Made by a program: the position numbers and the translations under genes. From an uncultured Tateyamaria sp. (GTDB taxonomy: Bacteria > Pseudomonadota > Alphaproteobacteria > Rhodobacterales > Rhodobacteraceae): DNA of 64,000 bases. The stretch spans positions 744,001-808,000 of the forward strand of contig NZ_CANNDS010000002.1 of assembly GCF_947503415.1 (NCBI RefSeq), in the 5' to 3' direction. The notes under the pieces were generated by a model. The model did not search any database. It saw only the letters and a program-made list of their open reading frames with translations, and was not told the origin of the DNA. The stretch's first letter is position 1; the number at the start of each line of letters is the position of its first letter. This document shows positions 1 to 7,895 of this stretch, one piece after another.

Positions 1-1
1 A

Positions 2-832
2 GCCAAACTGCAGCGGATGCCCAGGCCGAAATCCCTCGCCGGTCGGATTGCGCTAGTCACGGGTGGCGCAGGTGGAATTGGTGCTGCAACGGCCGAACGG
101 TACCTCGAAGAAGGGGCGTGCGTGGTGCTTGCGGACATCAACGAAGATGGTCTTGGAGCAGCGCACGCGAACCTGTCGAACAGGTACGGGGCAGACGTCG
201 TTCGGACGGTGAAGATGAATGTGACCAGCGAAGAGGCCGTTGCCGCCGCGTTTGCTGAAACCGCCGTCGAATTTGGAGGCGCGGACATTCTGGTTTCGAA
301 TGCGGGAATTGCCTCATCTGCCCCGGTAGAGGAGACCTCCCTCGCCCTTTGGAACAAAAATATGGACATCCTGTCCACAGGCTACTTTCTGGTCAGCCGC
401 GAGGCGTTCAAGCTGATGCGCACCCAGGATATGGGCGGTTCGGTCGTCTTTGTTGCATCCAAGAACGGATTGGCAGCATCCCCGAACGCGGCGGCCTATT
501 GCACGGCCAAGGCGTCAGAAATCCACCTTGCACGGTGCCTCGCATTGGAAGGGGCAGAAGCAGGTATCCGGGTGAACGTCGTGAACCCGGACGCTGTCTT
601 GCGAGGCTCAAAAATCTGGGAGGGTGATTGGCTGGAACAGCGCGCCGACACTTACGGCACCGATAAGGAGGGCCTCGAAGAGATGTACCGCAATCGGTCC
701 ATGCTCAAACGCTCTGTCCTGCCCGAGGATATTGCGGAGGCCTGCTATTTTTTTGCTGCCGACGTGTCATCCAAGTCCACCGGCAATATCATCAATGTGG
801 ACGCAGGCAACGTCCAGGCGTTCACACGGTAG
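2..832 (+). CDS. Bifunctional rhamnulose-1-phosphate aldolase/SDR, C-terminal dehydrogenase part (5' partial)
   Basis: The short-chain dehydrogenase module shows the nucleotide-binding TGGAGGIG motif right after the entry into the window, the NAG motif, and a YxxxK active-site pair (YCTAK). The frame is open to the left edge; residues before the first Met (AKLQR) resemble the linker that joins an aldolase domain to the SDR domain in RhaD/RhaE-type fusions, so the Met at 17 is probably internal and the N-terminal aldolase lies outside the window. The family cleaves L-rhamnulose-1-phosphate to dihydroxyacetone phosphate and L-lactaldehyde, and the SDR part oxidises the lactaldehyde. It ends 9 bases before the rhamnose isomerase gene, which supports a shared pathway. 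The SDR part is clear; the missing aldolase half is inference from the family and neighbour. Confidence 0.75.
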   Translation, partial: AKLQRMPRPKSLAGRIALVTGGAGGIGAATAERYLEEGACVVLADINEDGLGAAHANLSNRYGADVVRTVKMNVTSEEAVAAAFAETAVEFGGADILVSNAGIASSAPVEETSLALWNKNMDILSTGYFLVSREAFKLMRTQDMGGSVVFVASKNGLAASPNAAAYCTAKASEIHLARCLALEGAEAGIRVNVVNPDAVLRGSKIWEGDWLEQRADTYGTDKEGLEEMYRNRSMLKRSVLPEDIAEACYFFAADVSSKSTGNIINVDAGNVQAFTR

Positions 833-841
833 GGGCAAGAA

Positions 842-2080
842 ATGAGCTATGAATCAGCGAAAGCTGCCTTCGCAGACTGGGGCGTGGACACCGAGACGGC
901 CCTAGAGCGGCTCAAGACAATCCCGATCTCCATGCACTGCTGGCAAGGGGATGACGTTGTCGGGTTTGAACAAGCGACGGGGACGTCAGGCGGCGGCATT
1001 CAGGCCACAGGCAACCACCCGGGTCGCGCGCGCACACCGGATGAGTTGCGCGCAGACTTGGAATTCGCTTACTCAATGATCCCGGGAAAACATCGCCTGA
1101 ATCTGCACGCGATGTACCTGGACACAGACGCGACGCCGGACCGGGATGAGATCGAATATCAACATTTTGCACCTTGGGTCGATTGGGCCAAAGAACAGGG
1201 CATCAAGCTGGACTTCAATCCGACATTCTTCGCCCACGCGAAGGCGGACGACAATCTTACCCTCAGCCATCCGGAGGCAGGCATCCGTGACTTCTGGATC
1301 GAACACGGAAAACGGTGCCGCGACATCGCAGCCCACATGGGAAAAGCCTTGGGATCACCCTGTGTCAACAACATCTGGGTGCCGGATGGCTACAAGGATA
1401 CGCCGATTGACCGCATGTCGGCGCGGTCACGGCTGGAGGTATCGCTTGATGCAATGATGGCCAAAACGCACGACAGAACCGAAATGCTCGATGCTGTGGA
1501 AAGCAAGCTTTTTGGTATTGGGGTCGAGGCCTGCACTGTTGGCAGCCACGAGTTTTACCTTGGCTATGCGATCCGCAAAGGCACGTTGCTGTGCCTTGAT
1601 ATGGGGCATTTCCATCCCACCGAAAACATTGCCGACAAGCTGAGTGCGGTGGCGCTTTCAGTGGATGAAATCCTGTTGCATGTATCCCGCCCGATGCGGT
1701 GGGACAGCGACCATGTCATCCTACTCAACGACGACATCCTGCAAATGGCGCAGGAACTGGTGAGCGCGGAACTGTTGTGGCGGACCCATATCGGCCTCGA
1801 TTTCTTCGACGCCACAATCAGCCGGACCGCAGCTTGGGTCATTGGCACACGCAACATGCAAAAGGCACTGCTTCGCGCATTGCTTATGCCGCTCGATCAA
1901 TTGAAGACTGCAGAAGACCAGCTGGATTTCACGACCAGACTAACACTGACGGAGGAGTTCAAGGATCTTCCGTTCGGCGCCGTTTGGTCGGAATTCTCCG
2001 CACGGGAAAATGTGCCAAATGGCAGAGCGTTGATAACAGAGCTCGACCGTTACCAAGCGACCGTTTCAGGGCGTAATTGA
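842..2080 (+). CDS. rhaA: L-rhamnose isomerase
   Basis: Interconverts L-rhamnose and L-rhamnulose in the cytoplasm, the first step of phosphorylative rhamnose breakdown. The 412-residue protein follows the E. coli RhaA family nearly end to end: SMHCWQGDD and GGIQATGN near the N-terminus, RLNLHA, the metal-site segments DMGHFHPTE and RWDSDHV, then HIGLDFFDA and AWVIGTRNM near the C-terminus. Length matches the family (about 419). A purine-rich site precedes the ATG, and the gap to the upstream aldolase/SDR is 9 bases. Many Roseobacter and Rhizobium rhamnose operons carry a different TIM-barrel isomerase, so this E. coli-type enzyme is of interest beside the TIM-barrel gene that follows. Confidence 0.93.
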   Translation: MSYESAKAAFADWGVDTETALERLKTIPISMHCWQGDDVVGFEQATGTSGGGIQATGNHPGRARTPDELRADLEFAYSMIPGKHRLNLHAMYLDTDATPDRDEIEYQHFAPWVDWAKEQGIKLDFNPTFFAHAKADDNLTLSHPEAGIRDFWIEHGKRCRDIAAHMGKALGSPCVNNIWVPDGYKDTPIDRMSARSRLEVSLDAMMAKTHDRTEMLDAVESKLFGIGVEACTVGSHEFYLGYAIRKGTLLCLDMGHFHPTENIADKLSAVALSVDEILLHVSRPMRWDSDHVILLNDDILQMAQELVSAELLWRTHIGLDFFDATISRTAAWVIGTRNMQKALLRALLMPLDQLKTAEDQLDFTTRLTLTEEFKDLPFGAVWSEFSARENVPNGRALITELDRYQATVSGRN

Positions 2081-2224
2081 GGCTTTCCGATCGGCAGCAT
2101 GTTGTATCGAAACTATGAGAGCCAAAGCACAACCCTCGAAGAAAGAACTGCCATAGTGAAAAGATATCAAAACGGGTCGCGCATGTTCTGTGCATCGAAG
2201 GTGTGAAAGCGTATCTTCACAAAC

Positions 2225-3214
2225 ATGATACTTGAAAACAAACCGCCTCGTTTCGCCGCGCGCCTCAACGCATTCAAAATTGGCGCTAGTGACTACTGGC
2301 CGGGAAAGAACACGGTCACGACCGCCGACCTGATCGGGCGCGCCGCGACTGCGGGCCTGAATGCTGCTGACCTGAACTATCCGGATCACTTCGTGGACGC
2401 TTCTCCGTCCGATCTGAGCGCGGCCCTGAACGACAATGATATGGTGCTGAATGGCATGGCCATGCGCTACTACACCGATCCGGGCTTCAAGTTGGGAGCG
2501 TTCACACACCCCGATCCGACCGTCCGGCGTGCCGCTATTGACGAGACCAAGCGGGGTCTGGACGTACTGGCACAAATGGGTGGAACCCTGATGACACTGT
2601 GGATGGGGCAAGACGGGTTCGACTACTCGTTTCAGATGGAGTACGCGCGCGCCTGGGACGCGACGCTCGAAGCCATGGCAGAGGTGGCCGATCACAATCC
2701 GGCACTCGACATTGCGTTGGAATACAAGCCCAACGAACCCCGCGCATTTGCCCTGATGCCGGATGCAGCCACAACACTGCTGGCGCTGCGCGAGCTGAAC
2801 CGATCCAATACCGGCGTCACGCTGGACTTTGCCCACGTCCTCTATGCCGATGAAATGCCTGCTTTTGCCGCGGCGCTTGTCGCGCGGCATTCGCGTATCC
2901 TCGGGGTGCATTTGAACGATGGCTACGGCAAATGGGACAATGGCCTGATGGTGGGAGCGGTCCACCCAATACAGACCGTCGAGCTGCTGGTCGAGTTGGA
3001 GCGCGCAGGCTACGATGGGGCCATCTATTTTGACACTTTTCCCGATCACTCCGGTCTTGATCCAGTAGCCGAGGCGCGGACGAACATCGAGGTGGTTAAC
3101 CGCCTGCGCGGGACGGCCGCGCGCCTTGTTGGGAATTGCGACCTGCAACAGGCAATCGCGCAACAGGATGCACCGAAGGCGATGCGATTGGTACAGGCAG
3201 CGATGCTGGCATGA
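2225..3214 (+). CDS. Sugar isomerase/epimerase, xylose isomerase-like TIM barrel
   Basis: A 329-residue AP-endonuclease-2/xylose-isomerase-like TIM barrel. Conserved metal-site features are visible: LEYKPNEPR in the middle, VTLDFAHVLYA, then GVHLNDGYGKWDNG and YFDTFPDH. These carry Glu, Asp, His and Glu/Asp ligand candidates typical of L-rhamnose/D-allose or D-tagatose epimerase-type enzymes. A 144-base gap separates it from rhaA, so it may have its own promoter; its stop overlaps the next kinase start by ATGA, so the two are co-translated. The substrate cannot be read from sequence. The context suggests a ketose or 6-deoxysugar isomerised before phosphorylation by the coupled PfkB kinase. 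It could be a second rhamnose isomerase of the Pseudomonas type. Confidence 0.8.
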   Translation: MILENKPPRFAARLNAFKIGASDYWPGKNTVTTADLIGRAATAGLNAADLNYPDHFVDASPSDLSAALNDNDMVLNGMAMRYYTDPGFKLGAFTHPDPTVRRAAIDETKRGLDVLAQMGGTLMTLWMGQDGFDYSFQMEYARAWDATLEAMAEVADHNPALDIALEYKPNEPRAFALMPDAATTLLALRELNRSNTGVTLDFAHVLYADEMPAFAAALVARHSRILGVHLNDGYGKWDNGLMVGAVHPIQTVELLVELERAGYDGAIYFDTFPDHSGLDPVAEARTNIEVVNRLRGTAARLVGNCDLQQAIAQQDAPKAMRLVQAAMLA

Positions 3215-4056
3215 GTGTTTTGGTCGTAGGGTCCCTACACCTAGACGTCGTGTTACGCGCACCGCACCTGCCACGGCTGGACGAAACTGTGACAGGGTCC
3301 GGCGTCGACTATGTCGTTGGTGGAAAAGGCGGCAATCAAGCAATGGCGGCGTCCCGGATGGGTGCAACCGTAGGCTTTGCCGGGCGCATTGGCAGCGATG
3401 AGTTTGGTGGCATGATCCGCAAGGCGCTCGTCACATCCGGCGTGGACATCACGCAATTGCAGATCGACGACGGATCCAGCGGCATGAGTGCGGCCATCGT
3501 CGAGGACAGCGGCGAATACGGCGCGGTGATTGTATCCGCAGCCAATCTGCGAATTGAACCGAACAGGATCAGAATGCCTGCGGGCACAACGCACGTCCTG
3601 CTTCAGAATGAGGTGCCAGAGGTGGTGAATATCGCTGTCGCGCGGCAGGCCCGCAAAATCGGCGCCGCCGTCTGGTTGAATGCGGCGCCCGCCCGCGCGT
3701 TGTCATCAGAATTGACGGAAATGGTTGATCTGATCATCGTGAACCGGATCGAGGCTGCGTTCTACGCCTCGGCATTGCCGCCGACGAAGGTTTTGACGAC
3801 GTTGGGCAGCGATGGCGTGCTTTTCGAAGGTAATGCCTTTCCTGCGCACAAGGTCACTATCGTCTCAGCCCACGGTGCGGGGGATATGTTTGTGGGGGCG
3901 CTTGCTGCTCAAGCGGCCGGTGGCACATCCATGCCAGAGGCTATCGCCTTTGCCCAAGCGGCCGCCGCTTTGCAGGTGGGAACTACGGTTGCGGCGCGAG
4001 ATGCGCTCACGCAGAACGCAGTGCATCGTTTCACGTCGCATCAGTCCAGCCTGTAG
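3211..4056 (+). CDS. PfkB/ribokinase-family sugar kinase
   Basis: A 281-residue cytoplasmic carbohydrate kinase. The N-terminal glycine-rich PfkB motif GGKGGNQAMAASRMG and the C-terminal GAGDMF motif with the catalytic Asp are both present. The start at 3211 was chosen because it gives the family N-terminus (MSVLVVGSLHLD) and overlaps the upstream stop as ATGA; an in-frame ATG at 3136 would add 25 non-homologous residues inside the upstream gene. The substrate is unknown and is likely the product of the coupled TIM-barrel isomerase. Its 3' end overlaps the convergent amidohydrolase gene by 16 bases. Confidence 0.85.
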   Translation: MSVLVVGSLHLDVVLRAPHLPRLDETVTGSGVDYVVGGKGGNQAMAASRMGATVGFAGRIGSDEFGGMIRKALVTSGVDITQLQIDDGSSGMSAAIVEDSGEYGAVIVSAANLRIEPNRIRMPAGTTHVLLQNEVPEVVNIAVARQARKIGAAVWLNAAPARALSSELTEMVDLIIVNRIEAAFYASALPPTKVLTTLGSDGVLFEGNAFPAHKVTIVSAHGAGDMFVGALAAQAAGGTSMPEAIAFAQAAAALQVGTTVAARDALTQNAVHRFTSHQSSL

Positions 4057-4883
4057 AAGCTGACTGCTGTTCCCCCGAAAATCTTTGCTCGATCTGCATC
4101 GGACATATGGTTGGTCAAATCCTGCGCCACAGCGAACCAACCATCATATTCAGATCGCAAACGGCATACCGGCCAATCCGAACCCCACATGACACGGTCC
4201 GGTCCAAAGGCATCAAGGACATGCCCGGCAAAGGGGCGGATGTCTTCTATATTCCAGCCATGATCCGCCTCGGTGAGCAACGCAGAGAGCTTGACGCAGA
4301 CACGCGTCCTGTCAGCCAGCAAGGTCATACCAGCCGCCCAGTCGGAAAACGCGTCCTTGCCAGCTTGCTGATCCCGGATTTGCGGCTTCATGCAGTGGTC
4401 AACAACCATCTGCATTTCAGGAAATCGCTCCGCTATCTCAAGAAAATTTGCGATGTGCTGGGGAAATCCAAGCGCATCGAATGTCAGACCCAGATCATTA
4501 AGGGCTGCATAAGCCCATTGCACGTCATCCCTCAGCATCCAGTTCACGTCCGGAATGTCCTGGATCATGGGTCTCACGCCCCGAAACTTCGGGTGGGCGG
4601 CAAAACGCTCAAGGTGCGTGCGGTGGCTTTCATCTTCAAAATCGATCCAGCCGACGACGGCCTTGATGGACGTCGTGGCGTCGGCCAGCCCAAGCATGTA
4701 CTCCGTCTCTGCCACGGTTGCGGCGGCTTGTATCAACACAGTTCCGTCGATGCCGTGATGGTCCAGATGCGGGACCAGATCGCGTGGCGCATATGCGCGG
4801 TTCAGCTGTGCGATGTCTTTTGGCATCCAGTCGTAGTCGCCCCGTGCAGGCTGCCAATAATGTTGGTGCGCGTCGATTTTCAT
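4041..4883 (-). CDS. Amidohydrolase family 2, L-fucono/rhamnono-lactonase type
   Basis: A 280-residue metal-dependent hydrolase of the amidohydrolase_2 family that includes L-fuconolactonase and 4-sulfomuconolactonase. Visible are DAHQHYW with the HxH metal motif at the N-terminus, VVDHCMKP in the middle and the MWGSDWPV motif with the catalytic Asp near the C-terminus. The start at 4883 gives the family N-terminus (MKIDAHQHYW) and overlaps the stop of the aldo/keto reductase as ATGA; an upstream ATG at 4931 would add 16 residues without family likeness. In context it would open the lactone made by the coupled dehydrogenase, giving an oxidative route for a 6-deoxysugar. Confidence 0.85.
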   Translation of the reverse strand: MKIDAHQHYWQPARGDYDWMPKDIAQLNRAYAPRDLVPHLDHHGIDGTVLIQAAATVAETEYMLGLADATTSIKAVVGWIDFEDESHRTHLERFAAHPKFRGVRPMIQDIPDVNWMLRDDVQWAYAALNDLGLTFDALGFPQHIANFLEIAERFPEMQMVVDHCMKPQIRDQQAGKDAFSDWAAGMTLLADRTRVCVKLSALLTEADHGWNIEDIRPFAGHVLDAFGPDRVMWGSDWPVCRLRSEYDGWFAVAQDLTNHMSDADRAKIFGGTAVSFYRLD

Positions 4884-5923
4884 GTGGGTGCGTCCTGCCG
4901 CATCAATCCTTCGGATTTCAAGTCTGACCAAAGGCTCGCTGGAATTTCGGCATGGGCAGCGGCGACATTACCCTCCATCTCTGCCACGCCCTGACCGCCG
5001 GGAATGACAGTGACATGCGCCGGATGCAGCAGTGGGAACTGGAACGCTGCATCAACAAGGCGGACATTGTGAGCGCTGCAAACACGCTCGATGGCACTGA
5101 CGCGTTCCAGGACCTCCGGCGGAGCAACATCGTAATTGTACCAAGCCCCCTGACGCGCACCAGTGGCGAGGATGCCAGAATTGTAAGGCCCGCCGCCCAC
5201 GATACCAATGCCCCGCGCCTCGCAGAGCGGCAGGAAACTATCGAGCGCTGTTTGTTCGAGCAACGTGTAACGCCCTGCCAGCAAGAAGAGGTCAAAGTCG
5301 CCACGCTCGGCGAGCGTCTGGCACACCTCCCATTCGTTGATCCCACCGCCGATGGCGGTGATCAGCCCTTGGTCTCGCAGCGACACCATCGCGTCGTATC
5401 CACGTCCGCCAAAGAACTCTTCGATCCGCATGTCGGAGATTTCCTTGGAGCCGTGCGAGAAGATGCACAGATCGTGGACATAGAGGATGTCGATCCGGTC
5501 CACCCCCAAGCGCGAGAACGAGTGTTCGAAGGATCGCATGACACCGTCATAGGTATAGTCGTATTGTTCTCGCCGCTGAGGCACCTCAAACCACTTGCCC
5601 TTTCCCGACCGATGTTCCGGTGCACAGTGCTGGATCAGCCGCCCGACCTTGGTCGACAACACATAGTCGTTTCGGGGTTTGCCACGCAGGAACGGGTTCA
5701 GGCGCGTTTCCGACAGTCCCAGCCCATAAAGTGGCGCGGTATCGAAGTAGCGCACACCGCTGTCCCAAGCCGCATCGAGGGTCGCGCGCGCGTCATCGTC
5801 GCTGATCGCGCGATACAGATTACCCAGAGGTGCCGTTCCGAACCCCAGCTCTGTGAACGTGAGCCCGCCGTTGTTGATCCTGTCCCAGTGTCGCGTCTTC
5901 AAGTCCATGCGCATTTCCCCCAA
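4880..5923 (-). CDS. Aldo/keto reductase, aldose 1-dehydrogenase type
   Basis: A 347-residue aldo/keto reductase like D-threo-aldose 1-dehydrogenase (L-fucose dehydrogenase) and pyridoxal 4-dehydrogenase. The catalytic tetrad can be placed: Asp and Tyr in DTAPLYGLG, Lys in STKVGRL, His in LYVHDL. It would oxidise a sugar at C1 to the lactone with NAD(P)+, which the translationally coupled lactonase (ATGA overlap) then hydrolyses. The pair is transcribed opposite to the flanking isomerase/kinase genes. The start is uncertain by a few codons (MGEMRMDL; the inner Met is also possible). The substrate (L-fucose, L-rhamnose, L-galactose) cannot be fixed from sequence. Confidence 0.85.
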   Translation of the reverse strand: MGEMRMDLKTRHWDRINNGGLTFTELGFGTAPLGNLYRAISDDDARATLDAAWDSGVRYFDTAPLYGLGLSETRLNPFLRGKPRNDYVLSTKVGRLIQHCAPEHRSGKGKWFEVPQRREQYDYTYDGVMRSFEHSFSRLGVDRIDILYVHDLCIFSHGSKEISDMRIEEFFGGRGYDAMVSLRDQGLITAIGGGINEWEVCQTLAERGDFDLFLLAGRYTLLEQTALDSFLPLCEARGIGIVGGGPYNSGILATGARQGAWYNYDVAPPEVLERVSAIERVCSAHNVRLVDAAFQFPLLHPAHVTVIPGGQGVAEMEGNVAAAHAEIPASLWSDLKSEGLMRQDAPT

Positions 5924-6003
5924 TCCGTTGCCATCGACCTTAGCGCAGTTTCTTTTTGCGTGAACAGCCCGGCGTTCCTAAAGTCGTCGGGGGAGGATTG
6001 GAG

Positions 6004-6804
6004 ATGACGGAAAACTTTGCGCGCGTCTTCGGCAAACGCAAACCGGTCATCGGCATGGTTCATATCGGCGCGCTGCCGGGCGCGCCGCTGCATGACCCGT
6101 CGTTTGACTTGCTGGCCGCAGCCCGCGCCGACCTGGCGGCGCTGCAGGACGCCGGCTTTGATGCTGTGATGTTCGGGAATGAAAATGACCGCCCCTACGA
6201 ATTTCAGGTCGACACGGCGTCAGTTGCAACCATGGGATTCTTGATTGGCAAATTGAAATCCGAAATCACCGTGCCTTTTGGCGTCAACATGCTTTGGGAT
6301 CCGATGGCGTCCGTGGCGTTGGGGGTCGCGACGGGTGCGGATTTCGTGCGGGAAATATTTACGGGAACCTACGCCTCGGACATGGGTCCGTGGACGCCGG
6401 ATGCGGGCAAGGCCATGCGCTACCGCAACAGGTTGGGACGACCGGATATGGCGATGCTATACAACGTGTCAGCTGAATTCGCCTATTCGCTGGATCAACG
6501 CCCCCTGCCCGACCGGGCACGCAGCGCAGTGTTTTCTTCTGTCCCAGATGCGGTGCTTGTTTCAGGCCAGATCACCGGCGAAGCGGCCGCCATGTCTGAC
6601 CTCGAAGCGGTAAAGGCGGTCCTGCCAGATGTGGCAGTCATGGCAAACACCGGTGTCAAACATGATACGGTTGCGGATGTCCTGGCCGCGGCAGATGGCT
6701 GCATAGTAGGGTCATCGCTGAAGGTGGACGGCGACACATGGAACGCCATCGACCCAGATCGAGCACGCAGTTTTATGGAACTTGTCCGGAAGGCGCGGAC
6801 ATGA
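6004..6804 (+). CDS. BtpA/SgcQ-family protein
   Basis: A 266-residue TIM-barrel-like protein of the BtpA family, named from cyanobacterial BtpA (photosystem I assembly) and including E. coli SgcQ of the sgc sugar operon. Features include PVIGMVHIGALPGAP at the start, VMFGNENDRPY, FGVNMLWDP, and a C-terminal VMANTGVKHDTV followed by IVGSSLKVDGD, which look like a phosphate-binding barrel end. The start at 6004 has a strong upstream GGGGAGG site; an earlier ATG at 5956 would bypass it. The stop overlaps the next start (ATGA), so it is co-translated with an M42 peptidase homologue. A sugar-phosphate role fits better here than a photosystem role; the exact reaction is unknown. Confidence 0.85.
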   Translation: MTENFARVFGKRKPVIGMVHIGALPGAPLHDPSFDLLAAARADLAALQDAGFDAVMFGNENDRPYEFQVDTASVATMGFLIGKLKSEITVPFGVNMLWDPMASVALGVATGADFVREIFTGTYASDMGPWTPDAGKAMRYRNRLGRPDMAMLYNVSAEFAYSLDQRPLPDRARSAVFSSVPDAVLVSGQITGEAAAMSDLEAVKAVLPDVAVMANTGVKHDTVADVLAAADGCIVGSSLKVDGDTWNAIDPDRARSFMELVRKART

Positions 6805-7895
6805 GTGAGTGTCTCAAGCAGGACCTGATGGAATTGATGCAGGTGCCGGGCCTCTCCGGACACGAAGACCGGGTGCGCCGCAGCATTCGGTCTCGTTTGG
6901 AGCGGATCGGCGTGCAGAGGAAAACCGACCGTCTCGGAAACCTCGTTGCGCATTTCCCGGGGCAAGGGCCGTCCGTTCTGCTGTTCACACACATGGATCA
7001 ACTGGGCTTTGTTGTACGCAAGATCGAAGCAAATGGCCTGCTGCGCCTGGAACGTCTTGGGGGCGTTCCTGAACGTGCGCTTGCCGCGCAAGAAGTTCTG
7101 GTTTGCGTCGGCGAAGGCCGGGACATACCAGGCGTGATCGCGAACAAGAATCACCATGCCACCAGTTCGGACGAGAAATACACCGTCACACCTTATCGCG
7201 ATCTTTATGTCGATGTCGGCATGACCTCCGCCGCCGAGGTCACTACCGCCGGTATCCGCGTCGGTGCACCCGTGGTCTACGCGCCGCGCGCCGTTGAACT
7301 GGGCAATGACCGGATTGCCGGCACCAGCGTTGATGATCGTGCCGGCTGTGCGGTGCTGCTGGAACTTGCCCGCAGGCTCAAGGATCGCACCACGGGACCG
7401 CCTGTTCATCTTGCCTTTACCGTGCAGGAAGAATTCAACCTACGGGGCGCGCTGCCCCTGGCTCAGACAATCCGACCCGATATTGCGATCCAGATCGATC
7501 TGATGCTCGCTGCGGATACGCCGGACATGGACGGACATGGCGACATCGCCCTTGGAAGCGGTCCGGGCATGAGCCTCTACTCCTTTCACGGACGTGGGAC
7601 GCTGAATGGGGTCATCCCGCATCCGGCCATGGTCGATCTGTTCGAACGCACTGCAAAAGCAGAGAATATCCCGCTACAGCGCAGTGCACAGGTCGGGGTT
7701 TTGACGGACCTGTCTTACGTTCAACATGTGGGTGAAGGGGTTGCTTCCATAGATGTCGGTTTTCCCATGCGCTACTCCCATTCGGCGCGTGAGGTTTGCG
7801 ATCTTGGGGATCTTGCTCAACTGACGCAATTGTTGGTCGCGGCGCTTGCACGGATTGGACCCGACTTTTCATTCGACAGGGATGACTACACCTGA
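6801..7895 (+). CDS. M42-family metallopeptidase homologue (FrvX/SgcX-like)
   Basis: A 364-residue M42 family protein (glutamyl aminopeptidase/endoglucanase M type). Putative dinuclear metal ligands are visible in order: His in FTHMDQLGF, Asp in SVDDRAGCA, Glu-Glu in VQEEFNLRGA, Asp in IQIDLM, and His in RYSHSAREV. The start at 6801 overlaps the BtpA stop and gives a typical N-terminus; an earlier ATG at 6738 would add 21 residues from another frame context. Coupling to btpA on one side and to an FGGY kinase on the other (TGATG) mirrors the sgcX/sgcQ pairing in E. coli. The role may be cleavage of a peptide- or amide-linked sugar rather than general proteolysis; that is inference. Confidence 0.85.
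   Translation: MSECLKQDLMELMQVPGLSGHEDRVRRSIRSRLERIGVQRKTDRLGNLVAHFPGQGPSVLLFTHMDQLGFVVRKIEANGLLRLERLGGVPERALAAQEVLVCVGEGRDIPGVIANKNHHATSSDEKYTVTPYRDLYVDVGMTSAAEVTTAGIRVGAPVVYAPRAVELGNDRIAGTSVDDRAGCAVLLELARRLKDRTTGPPVHLAFTVQEEFNLRGALPLAQTIRPDIAIQIDLMLAADTPDMDGHGDIALGSGPGMSLYSFHGRGTLNGVIPHPAMVDLFERTAKAENIPLQRSAQVGVLTDLSYVQHVGEGVASIDVGFPMRYSHSAREVCDLGDLAQLTQLLVAALARIGPDFSFDRDDYT

Noticed and set aside
2066-3367. Long minus-strand open frame of 433 codons
   Set aside because: It lies antisense to the TIM-barrel isomerase and kinase genes, which have clear family motifs; the antisense product has none.
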